From Bacteroidota bacterium (GTDB taxonomy: Bacteria; Bacteroidota; Bacteroidia; Bacteroidales; VadinHA17), in the NCBI GenBank assembly GCA_022561875.1, contig JADFQJ010000018.1, positions 1 through 49,967 of the forward strand: 49,967 nt of DNA, given 5' to 3'. The notes below the pieces were generated by a model. The model saw nothing but the letters and a program-made list of their open reading frames with translations. It made no database searches and was not told the DNA's origin. Positions within the stretch are counted from its first letter, which is position 1; the number at the start of each line of letters is the position of its first letter. A program made the position numbers and the translations under genes. Shown here piece by piece: positions 43,252 through 49,967 of this stretch.

Positions 43252-44507
43252 TTTCGGGACAAATCAAATAATTTATACAACATTTCCACATACTCCTTAC
43301 TACAACCATTCCGGGTAACATCTTTCAGATTCTTTGTTAAAAGCCGGGTATATTTTTCAGTGATGTGTCTGCCATACAGATCGAGCAACACATTTTCCTC
43401 TGCTTTATTTATCTTTTTGAAACCCGCAAGTTCAGTTTTATTAATTTTGCTGAAATGATTTCTTATCTGATTAATAACAGGTTTTAGGTTCCTGGCATCG
43501 AACCAGTCAGTAAATTCCGCAGCACTCTCAAGAATGATCTTTTCGGCGCTGGTCAATAACTTTTCACGTTTATGATTGTTTCTGTTTATAACTCCCTTAA
43601 GAAGGTCAACATTAAATACAAATACATTTTCCAACTCTCCAACAGAGGGATCCACATTTCTTGGAACAGAATAATCAATAAATACATAGGGGAGAGAATT
43701 TCTTGTTTTCAAGGCTTTCTCAACTAATTTTTTATTTATAATATTTTTTTGGGATGCAGTGGCAACAATAATAATGTTGCATTTAGCTATCCCCTCTTCA
43801 AGGCGCTCGAATGAAATTACTTCAGCATTGTATTTTTTTGAAAGAGCAACAGCTTTTTGACGTGTTCTGTTGGCAAGATATATTTTATCGCATCCTTTTT
43901 TTACAAGATATTGCAGGGTAAGTTCACCTGTTTTACCAGTACCGATCAGTAAGATCGAATGGTCTTTCAGGTCGGGAAAGATTTCACTGCATTTCTCTAT
44001 TCCGGCATAGCTAACAGAAAAAGCCCCATTATTGATTTTTGTTTGTGTTCTTACTTTCTTTCCGGTTTCCAGCGCTTTTTCAAACATACGCGACAGTACC
44101 GGATCGTTTAATCCCAAAGAAATACTGATCTGATAGGCTTCTTTTACCTGAAAGGTTATCTGAGCCTCGCCCAGCACCATGGATTCAAGGCCGGAAACGA
44201 CCCTGAAAAGATGTTTATATGTTTCTTCTCCTGTCCGGTAATAAAGAAAAGGAGTTAAATCTTCTTTAATTCCTTTAAATTGCAGCAAGGCTTTTAACAG
44301 AAATTCATAAGCTGCTGTTTCATCTTGTTCGTCTGTGCTAAAATACATTTCTGACCGATTGCATGTAAACAAGGTAACAATTCCGGTAAAATTGTTATCA
44401 GCCTTCAGTATTTTAGCAAATCCCGCAATTTGTTCAGAATTGAACGAAATTTTCTCCCGAATATTTATAGGTGCAGTTTTATAGTCAATTCCGAGTAACC
44501 CAATCAT
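43248..44507 (-). CDS. hemA: Glutamyl-tRNA reductase
   Basis: A 419-residue NADPH enzyme that reduces glutamyl-tRNA to glutamate-1-semialdehyde, the committed step of the C5 pathway. The catalytic Cys49 lies in TCNRSE, and the ESMVLGEAQI block and the ILLIGTGKTGELTLQYL nucleotide-binding motif are present. I chose the ATG at 44507; a TTG at 44531 would add eight residues without known conservation. It is the first hem gene, 74 bases after the sensor kinase stop, so the two-component genes could be in the same transcript. Confidence 0.94.
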   Translation of the reverse strand: MIGLLGIDYKTAPINIREKISFNSEQIAGFAKILKADNNFTGIVTLFTCNRSEMYFSTDEQDETAAYEFLLKALLQFKGIKEDLTPFLYYRTGEETYKHLFRVVSGLESMVLGEAQITFQVKEAYQISISLGLNDPVLSRMFEKALETGKKVRTQTKINNGAFSVSYAGIEKCSEIFPDLKDHSILLIGTGKTGELTLQYLVKKGCDKIYLANRTRQKAVALSKKYNAEVISFERLEEGIAKCNIIIVATASQKNIINKKLVEKALKTRNSLPYVFIDYSVPRNVDPSVGELENVFVFNVDLLKGVINRNNHKREKLLTSAEKIILESAAEFTDWFDARNLKPVINQIRNHFSKINKTELAGFKKINKAEENVLLDLYGRHITEKYTRLLTKNLKDVTRNGCSKEYVEMLYKLFDLSRK

Positions 44508-44581
44508 CTTTTTAGTTCTGTTCGGAAACAAAAATAGATATCAATTCTGAAGAAATTCTGTTGTTTTTATTAAGACTGAAT

Positions 44582-45859
44582 TTAAACAACTGTTTCAAGT
44601 TGTTCAACAAGGGATGAGAAATCTATTGTAAAGTGATGCATACTGGATTTATACTCATATTTAACAGGAAGTTTATAGTAATCACATATTTTTTTCACTA
44701 TACAAAGCCCCAGTCCGCTGGACTCACTATTTTCGGAACCCTTGACAAACCGATCAAAGATCCTCTCCCGGGGAATTTCAAGGGCCTTGCCTGAATTGGC
44801 AACATGAAATTCATAATCAATATAATTGACATAAATTTCACCCTTTTTGTTGCAATAAGAAATTGCGTTTTTCAGAAGATTTATCAATAACACATCGAGG
44901 AGTAAGGGATTGATATAAATATTTCCATGGCGAATATCGGATTGAAAATGGGAATAATCAATTAATGCCTGGAAGTTTTCTATGTGGGTCTTAAGGGTTT
45001 CCGCCATCTTAACCGGTTCTGACCTGGCGAACTGATTATTTTCAATCTTTGTGATCAATAACAATGATTCATTCAATTTCGATAAACGGTGAGCGCTCTG
45101 TAGAACTCCGGAAATCAAGTCGGTTTGGTTCTCTGATAAATTATCTGATTGAAGCAGCAATTCCGCCTTGGACCTGATAATTGCCAATGGAGTTTGAAGT
45201 TCATGTGTAGTATTGGCTGTCAATTCCTTGAGGTTCAGGAAATCCTTTTTTATTCGGCTTATCAGTGTAGTCAGAACCTGGTTAAGGGTGTTGAATTCTA
45301 TAATCTCCGAATTCTTCAGTGTAATATTGTCAAGTTTTTTTATATCATAGTTTTCAATTTTTTTTAGAGATGTAAAAAAATCCCGCCAGATACTTCTGAA
45401 AATTATCCGGTTAATGAAATATATTGATATAATTAAAACAATGGCTAAAACCAATGTTGCCAGTGTAATACTCTCAAGCAGGGTATTCGGCTCAAGCATG
45501 GATTTATATATCTCCACCTGGTAGTTTTGCCGGTTAGCTGTCAATGTAAAAACCAGTACCCGGTTAGGGATATATTTCTTCTCAAATGTACTATATATTG
45601 TGGTATCCTGAAATTCGGGTATAATTGTTTTATTGGGACTTATTCTTTTTATTATTGTATTATATGAAAAGGAAGCAGGTGGGTTGGCGATGTTTTTATC
45701 AAAATTCTGCATGGTGCTGTGCATCATGGAAAGAAGCTCCATATTCACCTGTTTATCGATGATTCTTCGTGTAATCTGAAAGAATACGATGCTTCCGATA
45801 AAAAGAATGAAAAGTGAAATTGTCGTAATCAGCAAACTGGTTCGCGTCAAAAGTCTCAT
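44582..45859 (-). CDS. Sensor histidine kinase paired with an OmpR-type regulator
   Basis: A 425-residue membrane kinase. Helices near 9-28 and 131-153 flank a short extracytoplasmic sensor of about 100 residues. The HisKA motif THELQTPL places the phospho-acceptor at His219, followed by an ATPase domain with NLLKNAISYCN, a degenerate G1 region (VANSGKALE) and SSGLGLCIV. The signal is unknown. It overlaps the regulator gene by 4 bases and precedes the whole hem run, so it may link heme synthesis to a respiratory or metal cue. That link is inferred from order only. Confidence 0.9.
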   Translation of the reverse strand: MRLLTRTSLLITTISLFILFIGSIVFFQITRRIIDKQVNMELLSMMHSTMQNFDKNIANPPASFSYNTIIKRISPNKTIIPEFQDTTIYSTFEKKYIPNRVLVFTLTANRQNYQVEIYKSMLEPNTLLESITLATLVLAIVLIISIYFINRIIFRSIWRDFFTSLKKIENYDIKKLDNITLKNSEIIEFNTLNQVLTTLISRIKKDFLNLKELTANTTHELQTPLAIIRSKAELLLQSDNLSENQTDLISGVLQSAHRLSKLNESLLLITKIENNQFARSEPVKMAETLKTHIENFQALIDYSHFQSDIRHGNIYINPLLLDVLLINLLKNAISYCNKKGEIYVNYIDYEFHVANSGKALEIPRERIFDRFVKGSENSESSGLGLCIVKKICDYYKLPVKYEYKSSMHHFTIDFSSLVEQLETVV

Positions 45860-46536
45860 TCTGTAATAAATTTATAACCCACACCATACACAGTTTTTAT
45901 GTAATCAGGGCATCCTTTATCCAATAGTTTTTTTCTTAAATTTTTAATATGAGTGTACACAAAATCAAGAGAACTGTAAATGTCAATATATTCACCGCAA
46001 AGATGCTCTGCAATAGATACTTTTGTTAGTACCTTGTTACGGTTAGACAGGAAATATAATAGCAGATCATACTCACTTTTTGTAAGATCTACATTTTCAT
46101 CTTTAACCGTAACCTGTCGTTTTAGAGTGTCTACAAGCATCTCATCAATTTTGATAACACTTTTGCCCTCAAATCGTATTCTTCTGAGAATGGAGTGAAC
46201 CCGGGCATTCAATTCTGACAAATGAAATGGTTTTATCAGATAATCATCAGCCCCGACATTCAGCCCTTCTATTTTATCATCCAGCGTATTATTTGCTGAG
46301 ATAATAATTATTCCCATATTTAAATCCATTGATTTGGCTTCCCTTATCACATCCAATCCGCTGCCATCCGGCAGGCCGATGTCAACAATCAGACAATCAT
46401 AGTCGAACGACTCCATCAATTGCATTGCCTTATTATAGTTTAATGCCATATCGCATGTAAACTCCTCAAATTTAACCAGGTAGTTTACTATTGAATTTGC
46501 CAGTTCTTTCTCGTCCTCAACAATCAGTATTTTCAT
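45856..46536 (-). CDS. OmpR/PhoB-family response regulator
   Basis: A 226-residue regulator with a receiver domain (acidic pair near residues 7-8, phospho-acceptor Asp52 in IVDIGLPDGSG, Lys in LIKPF) and an OmpR-type winged helix C-terminal domain (EYDLLLYFLSNRNKVLTKVSIAEHL..., DFVYTHIKNLRKKL, YIKTVYGVGYKF). I use the ATG at 46536; a TTG at 46542 is possible. It heads the leftward block that runs into the hem genes. Confidence 0.93.
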   Translation of the reverse strand: MKILIVEDEKELANSIVNYLVKFEEFTCDMALNYNKAMQLMESFDYDCLIVDIGLPDGSGLDVIREAKSMDLNMGIIIISANNTLDDKIEGLNVGADDYLIKPFHLSELNARVHSILRRIRFEGKSVIKIDEMLVDTLKRQVTVKDENVDLTKSEYDLLLYFLSNRNKVLTKVSIAEHLCGEYIDIYSSLDFVYTHIKNLRKKLLDKGCPDYIKTVYGVGYKFITE

Positions 46537-46616
46537 TCTCAATCAGTATTATAACGAGTTATTTATAAGCCGGTATCATCATTTTCTCTACGTGTGAGTG
46601 ATGCAATAAGTTTGGA

Positions 46617-46624
46617 CAAAAGTA
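46617..46624 (-). promoter_or_regulatory. Candidate -7 box (TACTTTTG) for the two-component/hem block
   Basis: The bottom strand reads TACTTTTG, matching TAnnTTTG, 80 bases before the regulator ATG. The rest of the 46.54-46.76 kb gap holds no gene that I can see. The -33 region is not well conserved. Confidence 0.3.
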
Positions 46625-46763
46625 AGAAATTCTGTAATAACATATTAAAAGCAGGTACTTCTGCCAGGTTATTTGAAATTCTTCTTAAATTCGTTAAAAC
46701 TATTTCGACGTGTCGGAATATTTCAAGGGAGCGCTCCATTTAAGCCGGCTTCATAAACAAGTA

Positions 46764-47962
46764 CTATTTAATTACTATGGGAAAATCGTGCCCAATGGAA
46801 AATGTATAGGGGTATTGTACCTGGCCTTTGTACTTTTTTGATAATTCCGGAACCTGGTCTTCAAGGAAAGCTCTTAACTCAAAGATTGTCACCTTCCCAT
46901 CCCTGGGTGCACCATCGGCTTTTCCTCTCAATGCCTCCAGGATTACGTAGGTAAACAAGCCATGGCCCAAACTTCCTACTTCTGCAGCAAACTGTTCACT
47001 TTCCGCTGCAGCGAGAACATGCACCCCGGAACTCCTTGACATCTGGGCAAGAGCCTTTTCTTCCATTGCCCCTCTTTGTGCCAGCAGGACCGCAGAACCC
47101 CCGGATTGACACGCATCAAGAATAATTAGCTGTTTTTGAGCCTGGATATTTTTAAACTTTTCCTGGATATCACCTGAATATATGGATTCTTTGATCAGCT
47201 TATCCATTTGGTATAAACTGATACTTTCGGTAGGAATAAAGAAAAATTTATTTTCAACCATGCTTCCATGCCCCGCATAAAAGAATAAGAAAACATCCTC
47301 CGGTTTTACGATCTTGGCAAGTTCATCCAATTTTGCCAGGATATTGGTTTTAGTAGCCTGTTTATCATATAATTCATGAATTTCAACTTTCTTAAAAAGC
47401 TTTTGCCCATACTCATCGATTATTTTACTAAAGGCTTTTGCATGAGAATATCCCTGGGAACAGGTTTGAACCTTCTTATTTCTTTTCCGGTCTCAATATC
47501 CCAGAGAATGGCATGGTTTTCTTTTGAACCGGTAATTATATTACCCTCCGGTGAAAATGTTGCCGAGATAATCCTGTCTTTCAGTATGGAAATTGTTCTG
47601 ATCTCTTTACTACCGGCAACCTCCCAAATTTTAAGGGAATGATCCGGATCGATGGAAGCCACATATTTCCCGGTTTGGTTAAATGTTAAAAAGGTAATGT
47701 CTCCTGAATTTCCCAGGTAAGAACGGATTTCCCTGCCGGTGGACACTTCCCAGAGTTTAATAGTTTTGTCGGCGCTTCCCGTGATAGCGAATTTTCCATC
47801 CGGACTATAAGCAACGGCTGTTACAGCATCATAGTGACCTGTTTGAATAACGGTTTCAATGGATTGTTCGGCTGTCTGAGCACCAACATTCCGGATGATT
47901 AAATTAAAGAGAATAAAGGAAAAACACAACAATTCGGGTTTTGTAATACCGGGTATTTTCAT
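46764..47962 (-). pseudogene. Broken WD40-caspase (metacaspase-like) gene
   Basis: The upstream part (47962 to 47420) encodes a signal peptide and about three WD40 repeats (DAVTAVAYSPDGKFAITGSADKTIKLWEV and similar), then runs into a stop after GKEIRRFKPVPRDILMQ. A caspase-like domain continues in another frame from about 47453: GYSHAKAFSKIIDEYGQ, then the catalytic His of FYAGHGS and the catalytic Cys of DACQSGGS, ending at 46764. The intact family has more WD40 repeats and a further 40 or so caspase residues before AKAFSK. Thus an internal deletion with frame change has joined the two parts. A ribosomal slip cannot restore the missing pieces. Confidence 0.75.
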
Positions 47963-48015
47963 ATTGTGAAAATTATTTTAATGGAAAGTCAGCATATCCC
48001 CGTTTGTGTTTTTTA

Positions 48016-49533
48016 TTATTCCATTGACGGCAGCACAAGAATGTCTGTTGCTGCTTTCCCACCGCTCTTGTCAACGGAAACGAGCTTATATTCATGCGCC
48101 TTCCTGTCAGCCACATTTTCTTTGAAAACAAATGGCTCTTTGGTTGTTTGCGGTTTATGGATTATCTCGCCAATCTTTTCATTATCACGGAGGATCTCGT
48201 AAGTTTTTATTGGTTCGCTTCCTGCATAAGCCGTATGCCAGGAGAGATTTATCACACGCTGCTCATCTTCTAATTGCTGGCTTATGGAAGGATTTTCCGG
48301 AGCAGTAAGACCTCCTTCAGGGATCTGGAAATAATTGGTTTTACCTCCTTTCACCATACTCGCCATTTGTTCAACTTCCAGTCGTTCTGTTTCATTAAGC
48401 CCGTCAGGTTCAATCCGGGAAGACTGAAAATTTTGATGTAGCTGGCATAATTCAGGGTCTTCGCTGATCTGACCAATACCGATTATGGCGGTATGAATGC
48501 CGGGTGTAGTGAGCGAATATTCAATCAGAGGCCTGGATGGCAGAGACCTGCTCCCAACCGTTCTGACTACATGTTCGGGTTTCCATGACCAGTTGGCATC
48601 CTTTGTGTACATAGCGCCGTCGGCGAAAACCTTCATGGCAATTATTCCCATGTTTTTTGCGGATGCCACAGAGATTACGTTATGCTGCATGTTGAAATTA
48701 AGTCTGTCGTTTGCATTGATGGTCACCAGCATTCCATCAAGCAGGTTGAATTTATCTCTCTGTATCATTTCTATCATTACCGGAGCTGAATAATGACCGG
48801 AAAACCCGATATGCCGGATCAGCTTTTCCTCTTTCGGGTTAAGTCCGGTAAGGTTTGTTCCGTCACGGTAATCACGCAAAGCAACGAGAGCCCCAATATG
48901 TTCGGCTTTTGGATCCGGATTTTCAAGCCCTTCATACAGAACATCGACCTCCTGAAGTGTATTAAGGTTGTGGATCAATATCATATCAAGATAGGAGCCT
49001 TCCGGGTAATTTCCCTCTCCATCACCAAATATCTGGGACAGGGATCTTTTCAGATCATCTACTGTAAGTGACCCTTCTGTGCCATTGGTAACGTGCCTGA
49101 TACCTTCTTTCTTCACAGCTCCTTTTGCCCACCGTAAGTGAGTCTTCGAAGTAAGCCAGATCGATTTTCTGAGACTTTCTTTATAGCCTGTATTGCCTGA
49201 AATCAGGTTAAGCTTGCGGAAAGCTGTTCCGAAATTCAACTGACTGGGACCGTAAACATTGGATGTGTCAAAATAATTTACTCCCAGGTCAAAGGCTTTC
49301 AGTATTATGTTTACGGGATCAACATTTTCGGGTGTCCATTGAATGGAAGCTTGTCCGCCAAGACCAAGTGTAGTCACGTCGAAATCTAACTTTCCGAACG
49401 ATCTTTTCATAGGGCCGGCAATTGCCCCTCCGCTGCAACGGATGTATGGAACAACCGATAAACCTGCAACTGTTATTGCCGATGCTTTTAGAAATCTGCG
49501 TCGGGAAATGGGATTGATTTTTGTTTCAGACAT
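48016..49533 (-). CDS. Tat-exported aldo/keto reductase with C-terminal beta domain
   Basis: A 505-residue protein with a Tat signal (RRRFLKAS at 11-18). The aldo/keto reductase barrel follows, with the expected catalytic set: Asp and Tyr in NYFDTSNVYGPS, Lys in TSKTHLRW and His in DMILIHNLN. A C-terminal fibronectin-III-like domain of about 85 residues follows (NLSWHTAYAGSEPIKTYEILRDNEKIG). The substrate is unknown; exported members of this type are found in Bacteroidota and may act on sugars. Its neighbours are a broken caspase gene and a broken fragment. Confidence 0.82.
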   Translation of the reverse strand: MSETKINPISRRRFLKASAITVAGLSVVPYIRCSGGAIAGPMKRSFGKLDFDVTTLGLGGQASIQWTPENVDPVNIILKAFDLGVNYFDTSNVYGPSQLNFGTAFRKLNLISGNTGYKESLRKSIWLTSKTHLRWAKGAVKKEGIRHVTNGTEGSLTVDDLKRSLSQIFGDGEGNYPEGSYLDMILIHNLNTLQEVDVLYEGLENPDPKAEHIGALVALRDYRDGTNLTGLNPKEEKLIRHIGFSGHYSAPVMIEMIQRDKFNLLDGMLVTINANDRLNFNMQHNVISVASAKNMGIIAMKVFADGAMYTKDANWSWKPEHVVRTVGSRSLPSRPLIEYSLTTPGIHTAIIGIGQISEDPELCQLHQNFQSSRIEPDGLNETERLEVEQMASMVKGGKTNYFQIPEGGLTAPENPSISQQLEDEQRVINLSWHTAYAGSEPIKTYEILRDNEKIGEIIHKPQTTKEPFVFKENVADRKAHEYKLVSVDKSGGKAATDILVLPSME

Positions 49534-49574
49534 CTTAATACTGTTTAGTTTAAAACATGAATGATTAAGTAAAT

Positions 49575-49967
49575 TTATGTATTAAAATGATTCAAAACAA
49601 TGATGCACCACATTGTCTCAACCACATCTGTCCAACCGCCGTCATCCCTTTGCATATCAATACACTTTTCGGTTAGGTTATGATAAAGAATGGTCTCAGG
49701 ATTTACACCACTTTCTTTTAAAAGTACCGCTATTCTGCCAATACGGATGAGCTCGATGTATTTATTGAGGAAGTCCTTGACGATTTGGCACAGAGAGCTT
49801 ACACTACGGTAGATTGTGGTTTCTATATCAGGTAAATCATTACCTGCACCCATGGCATCTGCTACACTGGACACAAAACTGTCCACCATTGAATTTTTCA
49901 ATGATCTCCTTGTGAGCGATGGCGTATTTCAAATAACCCTGGTTGCCAAGGGTCTCAAACTGGGAAA
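49575..49967 (-). pseudogene. Frameshifted gene fragment with terpene-cyclase-like QW segment, running off the window
   Basis: Two overlapping frames look like one protein. The upstream frame enters from the window edge (FETLGNQGYLKYAIAHKEII, then EKFNGGQF) and soon stops. The downstream frame continues with VSSVADAMGAGNDLPDIET and ends QRDDGGWTDVVETMWCIIVLNHFNT. Removing one base from the AAAA run at 49875-49878 joins them as GGQF-VSSVADAMG. The QRDDGGW block resembles the repeats of squalene-cyclase-like proteins. It may be a pseudogene or an assembly error. Confidence 0.5.

Noticed and set aside
47420-47453. Programmed ribosomal frameshift in the WD40-caspase gene
   Set aside because: A slip would not restore the missing WD40 repeats and the missing first part of the caspase domain.
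1-49967. CRISPR arrays, tRNA or rRNA genes, integrases or transposases
   Set aside because: I saw no regularly spaced repeats, no tRNA-like cloverleaf, no rRNA sequence and no recombinase protein in the window.

Overview
The window looks like part of a Bacteroidota-type genome, probably an anaerobic or facultative bacterium from sediment or a consortium. I infer this from the AT-rich DNA, the near absence of Shine-Dalgarno sites, several TAnnTTTG (-7) boxes, small Bacteroidota-typical genes (the HYC/CC/PP small protein, the HMA-AraC regulator, DUF302) and the style of the intergenic repeats. No rRNA, tRNA, CRISPR array, phage or insertion sequence is visible. No stretch longer than 300 bases lacks a gene.

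Left part (1-17.5 kb, + strand), respiration. The window opens inside qmoB, followed by qmoC; these are subunits of the quinone-linked complex that normally serves APS reductase in dissimilatory sulfur metabolism. A membrane sensor kinase and an NtrC-type sigma-54 activator follow. Directly after the activator gene are two tandem inverted repeats (CGACA-N5-TGTCG, centres 23 bp apart), and about 105 bp further on a well-spaced -24/-12 promoter. They precede an 11-kb run of twelve redox genes: a two-domain cupredoxin lipoprotein, two tandem monoheme cytochrome-porins of Cyc2-like build, a His-rich lipoprotein, two cupredoxin/carrier proteins, a Rieske protein, a 2[4Fe-4S] ferredoxin, a split b6-type cytochrome b, an octaheme cytochrome on a membrane-anchored coiled coil, and a monoheme lipoprotein. 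Together they read as one chain from the outer surface, through periplasmic copper proteins, to a quinol-linked bc-type complex. I consider this the most novel system in the window.

Middle part (17.5-31.2 kb, - strand), metals. From upstream to downstream: an HMA-AraC regulator, a HYC/CC/PP small protein, a CusA/CusC/CusB-like copper or silver efflux pump, a Met-rich periplasmic protein, a DUF302 protein, a copper P-type ATPase with three N-terminal metal-binding modules, then arsR-arsC-acr3. Two matching inverted repeats (GTTCGY-N6-ACGAAY) flank arsR and are probable ArsR operators.

31.2-33.9 kb. A DEDDh exonuclease is followed by a Crp/Fnr regulator divergent from a ferredoxin-like gene. 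A perfect 16-bp palindrome lies between the last two at the spacing expected of an HcpR-like activator.

Right part (33.9-46.5 kb, - strand), heme. A two-component system leads into hemA-C-D-B-L-E-N-G, a small membrane protein and hemH: the whole C5 pathway from glutamyl-tRNA to protoheme in one run. It could supply the many cytochromes of the left part.

Right edge (46.7-50 kb). A broken WD40-caspase gene, a Tat-exported aldo/keto reductase and a frameshifted fragment running off the window suggest a decaying accessory region.
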